From Anolis sagrei (lineage: Eukaryota; Chordata; Lepidosauria; Squamata; Anolidae): a stretch of DNA of 64,000 nucleotides. The stretch's first letter is position 1. Each line of letters begins with the position of its first letter. Positions 22,056 through 36,100 of this stretch are shown here, piece after piece. Made by a program: the position numbers and the translations under genes. The stretch is taken from positions 98,379,366 through 98,443,365 of the forward strand of contig NC_090023.1 of NCBI RefSeq assembly GCF_037176765.1, in the 5' to 3' direction. Below the pieces are notes generated by a model. It was given only the letters and a program-made list of their open reading frames with translations, did not search any database and was not told the DNA's origin.

Positions 22056-24207
22056 AACACATACTGTAGCTAGCATGGTCCGTATAATCTCCTTCCCTCT
22101 TTTGCGGTCTTCTAGGTGGCTGGACTCCAGTTGCCTTTGCCATTGCCTCTGACTCCACTGAAATTTGGCTAAAGTGCTGTAAAAAAGTGCAATTCCCCTT
22201 TAAAAGCATACTTCTCCACTTTAAACGTTTCTTTTTCTACTCGCAACTCTTTAAAGCACAGATTCCAGGAGTGTGGTTCCACTTGTTAATGAGACACATG
22301 GAAAAGCTACATCACGTTGAAATAAAATATAGTTTAAAAATGATATTAGGGTTTTAGAACTCCAGTGAGAAAACTGGCATGGGACAGCAGTCATGAGTTC
22401 TCTGGGAAGTCTGCTTCCTAGACAGCAAAAAATTGTCCACAAATATGTGGGACTCATGATTTTCAGACAAAAGAATACTGCTGTGATTTTAAATATGGGT
22501 CTACAAATCTAAAATCCTTTGGTTGATTAAATCAGATTCCATGGTCCCTTTTTTGCTTCAGCTAAATAGTATGTGTCTCTGGAAAAGAACTGAGGTAATC
22601 AGCTCAAAAGATTTACTTGAGTCATATATCTGAAAAGGACTGAACACAAGACAAACTCTGTGTTCTGCTATTGATGATTACTGTGTAACCTCTTATTAGA
22701 ACACGAAGAGGATAAAACTGGGATTATTTTCACTGGCCAAGAGTTCTAAGATGCTCAATTCTAATACCCAAAAGTGCTTATTACAAATATCTGTTCCTCG
22801 GTTTTGTTTTTGCTTTAACTTAGAACAGAAAACAGTTGCCTAGCAAAATAGCACAGTACACTCATATAAAATGTGTTAAGTCAGTATTTTCAATCAGGCT
22901 GCAGAACAAAAGGGAGATTAAGAAACAAGAGCTTGGTTGGATTTCTTCTAACTACTCTGGATTCAACTGCAATTTTATTCATGAATGAGCAACAACGAAT
23001 ATTCAGCAGTGCTGCACCTGGTACTAGCAATGATTTTAGGAAGCCAAAATCAAATTGCTAGTGCCAACCGCAGCAGACAAACTGAACTGACAGAATTTAC
23101 ATAGAAGTATGACCACCATTTAACAACATGCAGTGAGTCTATAATATATGGGACTTGCTTGTGGATAAATTGCTGGAATTTGTCATATGATAGTTGGTAG
23201 CTTTTCAGAGATGGTAACAGGATAGTATCTCCTGAAAAGGGTAGAATTTCAGGTAAAATAATGAAGACATCTCAAGGCAAATCCATTCAATCCATTATAC
23301 CTATATGTAGCCTCACCATTCAACACTCGACTGAATGGGTCTACTCTAGTTGGGAATAGTATGGATATAAAAGATCAGAACTTAGGTATGCCCTCAAATA
23401 CCAGTTGCTAGGAAGCAGGATGTTAATGCAGCATTAACATATCACTTGTGGTATATATCCAGTTGGGTATTGCGGGAACAGGATGTTGGACCAAAAAGGT
23501 CTTGGTTTGATCCACTGTCTCTTAACTATGACACTACACCTCTTCCTGGGCCTTTCCATTTATTCCACCCATCAGAGTGGTAAACACTTTGTATGAAACA
23601 TCAGTGATCAATTAGAAAACCATGTCTTTCCAAAGACATGGTTTTCTAAAAACAGTAAAATATATCTTTTGAGGATATGAAGATCACCTTGAAAGTTTAA
23701 AATTTGCTTCATAAGAAAAATGAATGCTACATTTCTCAGAAAACTGAACTGTGGAATAACAGGTGCACCTTTACAATGAACCCATTGAAGATACATGGTT
23801 CATTCCACCTACGTCTTGAAAATAAATCAACATTTTCTGACAGGAACCAATGGGATTATCACATTTCCATTCCACTCTTTTTCCAAGAAGTTAATGTGCT
23901 GTACAAGTATTTCACGCCATTTTATTCTCAAAACCATCATGTGAAATAAATGTGACTAAACCAAGTTAACTAGTTGAGCTTCACAGAGCATTAATTCAAA
24001 CCCATTTTTCAAAGATTGTGTTCTTTGTGAATACATCTAATTCAATTCTATAGTCCATCTGGTGAAAACTGCTGATAAATACATCATGACTGGCAGAAAT
24101 CCCACTGATACTTAGGGGGCACTTTAGCTTTTAATCCTGGCATACAGCCACCACATCAAGGTTCCTCAGATTGAAAAAAGTCACAAAAATTATAGCATTG
24201 CTTATAT
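22056..24207. other. Intergenic, nothing recognised except a hairpin
   Basis: No gene or clear repeat recognised. A near-loopless 18-bp inverted repeat lies at 23612-23649. Confidence 0.45.
23612..23649. repeat. Perfect inverted repeat, 18-bp arms, 2-nt loop
   Basis: The left arm TTAGAAAACCATGTCTTT is followed by cc and then the exact reverse complement. The flanks are not repetitive. Confidence 0.95.
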
Positions 24208-24931
24208 CAGTGTTTCTCAACCTTCCTAATGCCGTGACCCCTGAATACAGTTCCTCATGCTGTGGTGACCCCCAACCATAAATTTATTGTCATTGCTACT
24301 TCATAACTGTAATTTTGCTACTGTTATGAAATGTAATGTAAATATCTGATATGCAAGATGCATTTTCATTCACTGGACCAATACCCAAAATGCCGAAATT
24401 TGAATACTGGTGGAGTTGGGGGATGGGACTGAATTATTCATTTGGGAGTTGTAGTTGCTGGGATTTATAGTCCACCTACAATCAAAGAGCATTCTGAACT
24501 CCACCAATGATGGCATTGAACCAAACATGGCACACAGAACTCCCATGGCCAACAGAAAATACTGGAAGGGTTTGGTGGGTAGTGATCTTGAGTTTTGGAG
24601 TTGTAGTTCACCTACATCCAGACAGCACTGTGGACTCAAACAATGATTGATCTGGACCAAACTTAGCATGAATACTCAATATGCCCAAATGTGAATACTG
24701 GTGGTTTGGGGAAAATAGACCTTGACATTTGGGAGTTGCTAGGATTTATAGTTCGCCTACAATCAAAGAGCATTCTGAACCCCACCAACAATAGAATTGG
24801 GCCAGACTTCCCACACAGAACCCCAATGACCAACAGAAAATATGGGGTTTTCTGATGGTCTTTGGCTACCACTCTGACACCCCTCTGTGACTCCCTCAGG
24901 GGTCCCGACCCCCAGGTTGAGAAACACACTG
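24208..24931. mobile_element. SPIN-type hAT element (non-autonomous)
   Basis: Starts CAGTGTTTCTCAACCTTCC and ends ...CAGGTTGAGAAACACACTG, with an exact 8-bp duplication (gcttatat at 24200-24207 and 24932-24939). The left end, 'ccttcctaatgccgtgaccc' then 'gtgacccccaaccataaa' and 'ttcataactgtaattttgct', matches the SPIN (Space Invaders) family as I recall it, known for horizontal transfer among tetrapods. The interior is a duplicated non-coding 'gggagttgtagttgctggga' type sequence, with no transposase. 724 bp. Confidence 0.9.
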
Positions 24932-26247
24932 GCTTATATGATGTCCTCCATGTGGCCTTCCTATTTTGTAGGTCAAAATCTGCTTCACAGAGACACTTAT
25001 GTTAAACTTATAAGATGACAAGAAGTGTTAAATATTATACAGAACAAAAAAACTGCTTAGAAACAAAAACAAATCTGGAGCAGTTTGTCTATTATCAGGT
25101 TTGGCTTCCATGCAATGTCATTTATAAAGGGAAAAACAATAAAGATTCTTCATTGAGACATGGAAGATCTAACCTCTGAGAGAGGAAAACAGCATAAAAT
25201 GAAAAGCTTCTTCTTGTAAAGCAATCATAAGACATATTGCAAGATTCTGTACTATGAGATAATATCAGGAAATACCCAATTCTTCAAACAAACAGAAACC
25301 AAATTTGATTTAATGATGTATATGTATAGATTTTTAATGTACCTAAACATCACACAGAAGTTGGAGTTCCTTGGCAATGGCTTCTGTGGTTTTACCATCA
25401 GATTAAAAAAGCTGGTTTTACACTGCAGTAGTATTTTGAGGAAATTCCTGAGCCTCATTTCTAAAAGCAAAGATGTCATAAAAAGAGAAAAGTACAACAT
25501 AAACATTGTACATAAAAATAATTTAAGCAGAAGATCCATCTTTCAAAATAGAAATGTTTGCGAAATTGCATATAGACAATAGCTATCATTTTGAGCAAAT
25601 TACATCAAATATTAATGCAACAGCAGCCTTTGTGACAACTTTCTCAAGGCATCCAAAACTGGCATCTTTATTTGGAAACAAAACATAAACAAGTAAAATT
25701 GCGAACACCATGGCCATCCAGGCCCTGCAACAATCTATTAAGTAGTCTGCTGTCAAAAATAGCAAAGGCAGCAACACAGCACTGTATAAAAAATATGGTT
25801 GCATCTAGCACCAATTGAGATAGCAATAAATCTTGCATGGAATTATGGAGTTCTATGAATCAAGTACGCAGCTTCGAGTCAAGTTTATATTTCCTATCAC
25901 AGACAGACATGATAGTTTATGTCTTAGGAAAGATTGCTGTGATTGTTAAATGGGATCCAACTGAAGATTTTTTAAAAAATGAAATGCTGAATGCCTAATG
26001 AGGGGTAGTTATTAACCAGAATGCTTGGATAAGAGCGACCAGAATGTAAGGACGTCAACAGAGTTGACAGCTTAAAAAGTTAAAAAGAATCTGAAAAGCA
26101 TGTCGATATGTTGTTGGTTTTTTGACTCCATTAACTATATTCAAGTAAATTTTTCAATAAGTTATTTTTTTCACCTCCAGGCCATAAAGAGGAAGAATCT
26201 AGTCCAGTCATCTCTGGGATAGCCCTTGCAAAAAATAAAGTCCTCTA
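24932..26247 (-). other. AKAP17A: Probable AKAP17A 3' UTR and flank
   Basis: Lies directly downstream of the AKAP17A stop on minus. A minus-strand AATAAA is at 25667-25672, which would give a 3' UTR of about 600 bases. I saw no other gene or repeat. The UTR end is inference. Confidence 0.5.
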
Positions 26248-27144
26248 TTACCTACTCCAAGTGCTTCTCTGGTGGCTCAAAGATCTCTTCCGGTATTTTT
26301 GTTTCTTGCCCACACTTTTGTGGCCATGGCTACGTCCTCTTTTATCCTGCTCCCTGTCTCTACTAGAGGAGCGCTGATACTGTGCATATTCTCGACTTGA
26401 ACTTCTCTGGTGAAGACTGCTGTTTTTTGTGGAACATTTTTTATGAAGGCGTCTTTCTTTTCTGCATTTTTCATCCTCGCTACTCAAGTCTCTTCTATGC
26501 CTACTTTTTTCTATTTTGTCTCTGCTGTGATGGTTCTGTGTGTCTTTATATGAGTGACTCCTTCCCCTGCTGGGTTCTATGTTACACTTGCCTTGTTCTG
26601 GTACAAAGTCCTTTTTGTAGACATTCAGCTCATGATCAGTTGAGCTCCTATGCTGCTGATTTGGTGTTATACATGAAAGGACACTGGTAGCACTTTCATC
26701 AAAAACTGTTTCTCGGTCACTGACATTAACATTAGGCTCTTTGAGAAGAACTTTCTCATGAAGGCTTCCATTTAAATACTTGGGCTGAGAACCCAGATCT
26801 TCATTAGCTGCTGTGGTGTTTTGAGACAGCAACACTGGTTTAGCCAAAATGGAAGGAACTGAGGTAGGTTTGAAAGAGTGAGGAACATAAGGAAGAGTTT
26901 TCAAAGGGGTACACTGCAGTGTGCTAGGTACAGTCTTTTTAAGATGGATTGTTTCTATTTTCTTGTTCAGAAGATTACTTAATAGTTTCTCACGCAACTC
27001 CCTCTCTTTCCTCTGCAGCCCAAGAGCTCTCTCTTTTTCTTCCTCTACTCTTCGGAGTTCAGCTTCCTGTAGTTTTCTCCTATCTTCCAACTGCTGAAGG
27101 CGGACTTTTTCTTCATTGTGCTCCTGTTCCAAAATTTTTATTGC
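26248..27144 (-). CDS. AKAP17A: AKAP17A coding exon 4 (last, RS domain)
   Basis: 897 nt with stop; acceptor ctcttag|GCAATA. Begins AIKILEQEHNEEKVRLQQLE, continues the coil, then a linker poorly conserved with human, then an RS-rich end SLSHQRSTWSR. Confidence 0.95.
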   Translation of the reverse strand, partial: AIKILEQEHNEEKVRLQQLEDRRKLQEAELRRVEEEKERALGLQRKERELREKLLSNLLNKKIETIHLKKTVPSTLQCTPLKTLPYVPHSFKPTSVPSILAKPVLLSQNTTAANEDLGSQPKYLNGSLHEKVLLKEPNVNVSDRETVFDESATSVLSCITPNQQHRSSTDHELNVYKKDFVPEQGKCNIEPSRGRSHSYKDTQNHHSRDKIEKSRHRRDLSSEDEKCRKERRLHKKCSTKNSSLHQRSSSREYAQYQRSSSRDREQDKRGRSHGHKSVGKKQKYRKRSLSHQRSTWSR

Positions 27145-30100
27145 CTAAGAGAAAGAAAATAAAACTTAATTCCTGTCTTTATATGAAAACACATTTGCCC
27201 TGTAACAAAGACTTTCATACATCAAATAATCATAAAGATACTCTTAAGGGGGGGGGGGGGTGTCCTCGATTACACAGCCCAAATAAAACATTTTTTTCTT
27301 TGGTATCTGAGTTTTAAGACCTGTTTCTGAGGTTACAGACCAGTGGCACCCACTCCCATCATCATGAAATGCCTTGAAAAACTGGTCTGCAGGCATACAA
27401 TTTCTTGCCTTCCACTTACATTGGACAAACATCAGTTTGTATATAAAGCCAAAAGATCAACAGAGGACAACACAGCCACCATGGTCCACACTGCTCTGAT
27501 CATCTGGAACTACAAGGGAACTATGTGAGGATGCTTTTTGGAGACTTTAGTTCCATGTTTAACACAATCCTCCCACATAGACTGGTGTCTAAATTCATGA
27601 ATCTTGAATTGTCATGTTCAATCTGTTCCTGGATTATGGACTTTTTGTTTGGATGTTCCCAGAGGGTTAGATTAGGTAATCATACTTCTTTGGTTCTCAC
27701 TCTCAACACTGGGATGCCACAGGGCTGTGTGTTGGGTCCTCTGCTTTACACTTTGTACACATATGATTTCATCCCTGTCCATCATAACAATATTATTACC
27801 AAATGTGCAGATAATACAACCATAGTGGGGCTTATTTCTGAAGGAAATGAGTCTGCCTATTGGGATGACGCGGATTGGCTGTTCTCATGGCGCAGGGGCA
27901 ATAATCTGGTTCTTAACATCAATAAGACCAAGGAATTCATAGTGAACTACAGAAAGTACAGACCAGAAATCCAGCCCTTGGTCATAAATTGGGATCAAGT
28001 AAAATGAGTAGCCAGTAGGCCTGGGTAATAACGGAAAAATTTGTTTCTAAACTTTCTTCGTTTTTAGGGGTCTATCGCGTTTCGTTTTTTTTAAGAATTC
28101 CGAAATTTTGCTTTTAAAAATTTCGAAATTTACGAAATTTAGTAAAATTACAAATCGATTCGTTAATGGCGGACACGATTGCGCAATATGCTAAAAAAAC
28201 CTCCAAATGGGACAGGGGGAACTTCTGAAGCTTCCCTCTCCCTCTGTTGCTGACTGTTGGTGTGATAAAACAAACAGCATCTATAAAACATGCACCAGAC
28301 ATGCGAAAATAATTATGAAATAATTACGAAATAATTTTGAAATAATTACGAAATCAATTGAAAAAATTGTTTCGAATCTAATTTACTCCTCACACTATTC
28401 CTGCATGGCTCAATATTGGATCGTAAGCTAATTTAAATACGAATTAATAACGAATTACGAAATTAACGAACGAAACCGCCCAAGCCTAGTAGCCAGTTTT
28501 AAGTTCCTGGTTATCACTATTAAGGAGCACCTGGCCTGGGGCACCTATGACAGCGTTGGATAAGAGGGCCCAGCAGAGAATGTACTACCTGAGACTTCTA
28601 AGGAACCAACAACTGAATGAAAAATTGCTGGTGATTTTCTACCACTGTGCTATAGAGAGTGTCCGAACCTACTGCATCTGTGTGTGGTTTGGTAACTGCA
28701 CAGTGGCAGATAGGAAGATGCTCCAAAGGGTCACACTTCTGCACAGAGAATCATTGGTTGCCCTCTCCCCTTTTTGGAAGAACTATATAGGTTCCGCAGC
28801 CTTAAGAAAGCTCAGAGCATTATTGGGGATTCATCTCACTCAGCATAATCTAATATTTTTTTTAATTATTACCAATTATTACCATCTGGCAGATGGTACA
28901 GGGTGACAGAGGGAAAGACAAACAGATTGAGAGACCACTTTTATCCTAGAGCTGTAACTACACTGAACATAATGGCTTCACACTGATTTGGCACTGGGGA
29001 CTGTGCGGTGGTGATGGGATTGTGGAGGGATGGGTGTGTTGTTTTGTGATGTGTGCTGCGGAAAGCATTTAATTAAGTTGTACAATGACAATAACGTTAG
29101 TCTATTATGGTATTTGGGGTGCTGATTCTGAAAATTGCATCATCATCATCATCATCATCTTTAGTTATACCCCACCACCATGTCCCCCGATGGGGACTCT
29201 GGGCGGCTCACATGAGGCCAAGCCCTACAACACAAAACAATAAAAGAAGTCAAAAATACAAACAATAGCATAATAAATTACATAAAACATAAAAATAGAG
29301 TAAACAGTTTAAAATTAAATCATTCATAACACAGTAACAGCGAGCGGGCTGCATGTACAGAATATAATACTAAAGCAAAGAGCTAAGAACATGGGGTGAG
29401 ATAGGGATGAAGCAGATTATTTGTGTGGGAGAAACTCTTCAGGAGTGGGGGGTTGAGAAGGGTCTTTGTACAGGGGAGGGGGTGTACTCTAAGGACATTA
29501 GGTAGACTGCATCAGCTCTAGGAGCCCCCGGTGGCGCAGTGGGTTAAACCCCTGTGCCGGCAGGACTGAAAACCGACAGGTCGCAGGTTCGAATCCGGGG
29601 AGAGCGCGGATGAGCTCCCTCTACCAGCTCCAGCTCCTCATGCAGGGACATGAGAGAAGCCTCCCACAAGGATGATAAAACATCAAATCATCCGGGCGTC
29701 CCCTGGGCAATGTCCTTGCAGGCAGTCAATTCTCTCACACCAGAAGCGACTTGCAGTTTCTCAAGTCGCTCCTGACACGACCAAAAAAAAAAAAAATCAG
29801 CTCTAGTTTCTTAGATAAAGGTTATCATGGTTTTCTGTGGACAAGTAGATGAAGATTGGTAGATGGCATGTGTTTTGTATCTCAAAAGCTAAAGCTGATA
29901 CCATTTTTGGAATCAGCAGGTCAAATATGCCCAGAAGGAGGGTTAACATTTGAGGCACCAAAACGTGTTGGCCAGTGTTTCTCGTTCAATAGTTCCTGTA
30001 AAAAAAGTTCATCCCAGGTCACCATAACAATCAGTCTCAGAAATCAGGACCTCTGCTAAAGAAGTCTAAAAACACTTTAAATACTAACTTCAGGAATGCC

Positions 30101-33100
30101 AAGCTTCAGAAAATAGAGGACTAAAATAGAGGACTTATGTGTTTATTCTTTATGAATGATTTGCCTGCTTATTCTGCTAATATTCCGAGCTATTAACTGT
30201 AAAATAATATCTACAGACTCTAGTCCATTAAGTTGCCAGACTATACATACTAGAACTGGTGAAGCAGTGAGCTAGAATGCTAAGTATGGCAAAGCCATAC
30301 ATAAAATCTTCCTCAAAACAAACCAAAACATGCAATATATAGCTAATATTGAGCTTCTGCATACTTGAAAATGCTCCAAGGGCTGCAAGTAAGGGCATAG
30401 ATCGCTCCATGAATGTGCAAGTGTCAGGCACCACTGGTTTGTTAGAGAAACTAAGGCAACAGTGTTGCAAAGAAGGGGAAAGCCTTCATGCTCCAGGCTC
30501 TTTGTCTTCACTCTCAGCCAAAGATGTTCATTCATTTTCTACAGATCAGAGCACAAGGCTGAATTTAACTAGTTGGTTAAACACATATTTCTTGTCAGAT
30601 AGAAAAGCTGGCTGGGTTGTTAGCCCAGAAACATGTCCAAGCTAAAACAAATCCATTTAAACTGAAATTTTAAACCACAAAATATAGTAAGATCATTATA
30701 AAAACAGAGAAATAACAACTATTAAAATCTATCACACGGTTCCAATTCAGTCCCTATATTTCAGTATTCCTCAAAGTGGAGGAATACTGAACTGACCAGC
30801 GTAATTGATTTTACAAGCTTGTACAACCAGGGCTACAGTATGTACAGTACAATACAATATACTACAAGGAGGGCTCAAAGTGCAGGTAAGTTAGCAGAGA
30901 TGGATGTAGTCCTTCGAATAACATGGACTCACATGGCTTTGAAGTTTAATATCAGCACTTTATATTAGACTACAATGCAATTCTATGATATGCTTTTGAT
31001 GCAAGTCAACATACATTTTGTACCAGAGCACTTGATAACTGAAAACCCTAGGTAAACAATGCAATTCTATGATATGCTTTTGATGCAAGTCAACATACAT
31101 TTTGTACCAGAGCACTTGATAACTGAAACAAATTCTGGTTTCTCCAGCTATAGTGCTATTGATGCATTCTAAAACAAGATGAACTGAGCTGGCAAATTAT
31201 ATAACTACTAAATAGCATAACTTTCCCTGAAAGCAGACTTTTAGTCCTATGTAGAAACAGACACACATCCCATTGTGCAATGCTGCTGTTCAATGTGCAT
31301 GTGTAGATTTATGAATGATACAGGATATCCGCCAAGATGTTAAAAATATCTGTGGGTATCTATTTTTTCAAAGTATTTCACAAATCCATAATTTTCTGCT
31401 TATACTTTTTAAAAGTACTATATTATAGATTCAGAGCGGCCTTACAATAGGCAATAATTAAATGCCATATAAAACGGACATATAAAAATAACAAATACAT
31501 TAAAAACATAAAATTAAACAGCACATAAACATTAAAACCAATTCTTAAAACCATGCAGTCACCTTTGCTCTGCTCAGTAGTTCGGCAATTAGTCGAATGG
31601 ACTGAAGATTTCTTTGAGCTAAGAGAAGCTTCCTCTCTTCAAGTTTTATTTTTTCTTGCAGCCTTTTTTGCTCTTCAGCCTGTATTTTTTCAAGTCTTTT
31701 TTTGTGTCTACGAATTTCACGATCCTTTTGTTTTTGCTCTCTTTTCCTCAATTTTTCTTCTCTCTTTTTCTCTCTTTCTAATTCCTCAAGTTCTTTTTGT
31801 TTTCTAAAGAAGAACATGATATCAATCACTAGAGGTCTAGTTTCTGAATTTAACTGAATGATCAGAAATGTACAAATAATTTCTTTCCATCAAATCTCAA
31901 TAGCAGATAAGCATTCCTAGTTCATTAAACACTTGCCTAACTCTTTTATAAATCAGATGACCCAAGAGATTTGCAAAATGGCTGAGGTGGCAATCTTCAC
32001 TCCACTTATGAAATAAAATCTCAAAAATTCAAATAATTCTACCACAGATTATGTGTTACTGTTAGCTCAGCAGTTAGTCAAACTGCATCACAAACTTCAT
32101 TAAAGACATTTATGCAATATCAATCTGATTCCAAAAGAACAGGTTTCATTAGTGGTATGTAGAAAAAGCTTTCTCCATAAATTGTTATATTTCTTAATTT
32201 AATTTACTATGAGAATCTAAAGCCAATGGTATAGAATTTCCAACAATCATGCTCACATTTTGGCCAATTCTTGATTCCTAATGACCTGCTTTATCATAAT
32301 ATTCAGACATTTTAATTAATTTAAAATATATTGTCGAAGGCTTTCATGGCCGGAATCACTGGGTTGTTGTAGGTTTTTTCGGGCTATATGGCCATGTTCT
32401 AGAGCAGGGGTCCTCAAACTAAGGCCCGAGGGCCGATACGGCCCCCCAAGGTCATTTACGCAGCCCTCACTCAGGGTCAAGCTAAGTCTGAAACGACTTG
32501 AAAGCACACAACAACAACAATTCTATCTCATCAGCCAAAAGCAGGCCCACACTTCCCATTGAAATAGGGAAGTTATTAGTTAAAATTGATTGTTAAAATG
32601 TGTTAAAATTGTTCGTTTTAATTATTTTTTAATTATTGTATTGTTTTTAAGTGTTTTTTGCACTACAAATACGATATGTACAGTGTGCATAGGAATTCAT
32701 TCTTTTTTCCCTTCAAATTATAATCTGGCCCTCCAACAGTTTGAGGGACTGTGGCCTGGCCCTCTGTTTAAAAAGTTTGAGGACCCCTGTTCTAGAGGCA
32801 TGGCCATATAACCCCAAAAAACCTACAACAACCTAATTTAAAATATTCAACAGATCTTGAAAGTCTACTAATAACTATCCGTATATATAGATATATATAT
32901 AGATAGATAGATATAAAAACTGGGAAATTCATACAGATTTTACAAGTATAGAAAAGTCTGGAGTTTGTAATTTTACATGAAAAGAAGGAGATGTACCTTT
33001 CCTCCTCTTTTTGCCTTTCCTCTGCTTCTTTTTCTTTACGTTTTTGCTCTTCTCTTTGCTTTTCAAGCTCTTGAAGCTTCTGCCTTTCAAGCTGACGTTT

Positions 33101-36100
33101 CCTAATTGAAGCATCACTCAGATGCTTTGTTGAATCAAATGAAACCTTTTAAAGACAAAAGAAAAAATATTTCTGCTAAAATGTTAAACAATGACTTCAT
33201 TAAATGCTTTGGTTTTGTGTGTCTTTTGTTTCCGACATCCCTAAGCTAAATGTATCATGCAGCTTTCTTGGTAAGATTTGTTCAGAGGAGTTTTGCCTTG
33301 GCCTTCCTCTGAGGCTGTAAGATTATGAACTGGGTTTCCATGGCTGAACATGGATTCGAACCCTGGACAAGGTGTGGCTCCTGTTCAACACTCAAACCAC
33401 TACATCACGTTGGCTCTTATTCATTAAATCAACTTGTGAATTACAGATGGTTGAAGACAAAAACCTGAGAACTGTTGGGACACCTATGTTGCTTTTAAAA
33501 GCTAGCTCGTTCATCTTCTTCTTTCTCTCCCATGCAACAGCCTGGCCTCGCTGAAGGATTCTATGAATTCTTTAAAAGTATGCAAAAACTCAGTTCTAAG
33601 TGTTATATTATACAGTAGGACTCCCTTATCCATGGATCCAATAACTATGGCTCCTCTTACCCACGCTCCAAAAAAAATGTTTCCCCTTGTAAATGTTTCT
33701 GCCCCCCCCCCCCCAAACCCTAGGTTTTACAATGCAATTCTATGATATGCTTTTGATGCAAGTCAACATACAGGGTTTGTTATTATCCATGGTTTCAGAG
33801 TTCCACGTGTGTGCATTTTTTGGAATGTATCCCGCACTGTATTATCAAAAGGACTTCATAATTTCTCTATTTACATGTTTATTTACATTTCTAACCACTT
33901 CTCAAGGCTGATTGCAAAACAGAATCATGAATGTTATGCAACATATTAAATATATAAAGAAATGAACTAGAACATCAGCATGAACATATTAAGGTTGAAA
34001 GCACTGGAGTCTATCAATACATTGGAGTTTACTAATGCATATTAATAACCCCCGCCTATTGTTCAAATAGATACTCAGAATGTCTGATGTGTATTGCTGT
34101 CCATGAGCCTCTTTGCTGGCTGCTCTACACAATAACATCATGACAGCTCTTGCTGTTAGTCAGAAATATTAAGTCCATTTAGTCACAAATCTCATACTGA
34201 ATTCCTGTCATGATTTTTTTTAAAGAAAAAAAACCCTGTTGTATCTTTATAGACCAGGGCTCTCCAAACTAAGGCCAGAATGCAGACCTCCAAGGTCATT
34301 TACCTAGCCCCCACTCTAAATTTGGGCTTTTCCACATGTCTGAAATGACTTGAAGGCACACAACAACAATCCTAATTAACCTGACTATCTCATCAGCCAA
34401 AAGCAGGCCCATGCTTCCCATTGAAATACTGGTAGATTTGTGTTGGTTACAGCTGTTCTTCATTTTAAGTAATGTACTGTTCTTTCATGTTTATTTGTAT
34501 TAAAAATAAGATGCATGCAGTGTGCATAGAAATTAGTTCATGTTTTTTCAAACTATAGCCCAGCCTCTCAATAGTCTGAGTTACCATGAACTGGCCCTCA
34601 GCTTATAAACAGTACACTCTACACCCCCACCCATACCCCATATCTGAGGGAATACATTCTAAGTCACCCATGTGGAAAGCTGAAACTGTAAATAACAGCT
34701 TTAATCTATATTTTTCACTGTTTTTGGACTGGCAATCTACCACAGAATTACACTAAAGGATCTACAGGCCCAAAACTCTTATGCGGGGAAGTGTTTTTGA
34801 AGTGAAAGTAGACATAGAATCTGTTGATAAGCAGGTCACACGATAGTGTTTCATACAGTAACCTTTAAGAATGTAAGAAGTTACACTGATATAAAAACTA
34901 CCATGTTTGACAAAGCAAAATCCCATCTAATCCAATATTTTGTTCAGTGGTCTACAGATGCATTTAAAGCCACCAGAAGGCTTTAAATGCATCTGCACAC
35001 ACTTCTCATTATCTAACAATATATACTTATATCTACTGATACTGGAGATGATACATAACTCTTCTGATGAGTAGTCCGTGGCAGCCTTATCTTCCATAAA
35101 TATATACATCTTATATACCCTGGTGGCACAGCGGGTTAAATCGCTGAGCTGCTGAGCTTGCTGACCAAAAGCTTGGCGGTTCGAATCCGAGGAGTGGGAT
35201 GAGCTCCCATTGATAGGCCCAGCTTCTGCCAACTTAGCAGTTTGAAAACATGCAAATATGGGTAGATCAATAGGTATCACTTCTGCGGGAAGATAACAGT
35301 GCTCCATGCAGTCATGCTGGCCACATGACTGAGGTGGTGTCTGCAGACAAAGCTGACTCTGGCTTAAAAATGGAGATGAGCACCACCCTCGAGAATCGGA
35401 CACAACTAGACTTAATGTTGGGGAAAACCTTTACTTTATAAGTCTAGAAATTTTGGTCAAAAATCAACTCAAAAATCTCCCCTCAACTTATACATGTTGA
35501 CTTATACATGGGTATATGTCCCTTTTAAAGCCACTCAAATATGTAGCCATCATTACATTTTGTGGTTGTTATGTACTTTTGCCTTTGAAAGAGATGGAAA
35601 TTTACCTTCCTTTCTGTGTCCTGTTTAGTCTCATTGGATAATCATTGATTACACCGTTACGAAAAAGTAAGAAAATCTTTTGCAAACTTGGAAATAATTT
35701 GTGAAAACATAAAATAAAGCTGAGACTGCTACTGTTTCTCATTTCCCCAACTCACTGAAACATTAATCCAATTTGTGACAGTAGAGAAAACTGCACAAGC
35801 CTTAAATTGTATGCTTTTTTCAAACATACAAAAAATTTCATCTAACATTCTCTAAAAATATATACCAGGAAAAGCTCAGATACTTCACCTTTATGTTGCA
35901 AGCCACTGCTTTGCCATCTTCACCTTTGTACATTAGCTTCATCCCCCGCAAAGCATTCATAGCCTTGATAAAGCCTGCATATTCCTCATATTGAACATAA
36001 GCTTCAAAATTCAAATGCCCTCCAAAACTGAATGTATGGAAGTTTCTTCCAGTCATTTCTTCCCTGTATGGATCCAACATGGGAATGTCCACATTACGAA

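Noticed and set aside
26382-26690. Plus-strand 102-codon frame
   Set aside because: It is the antisense shadow of the AKAP17A last exon.
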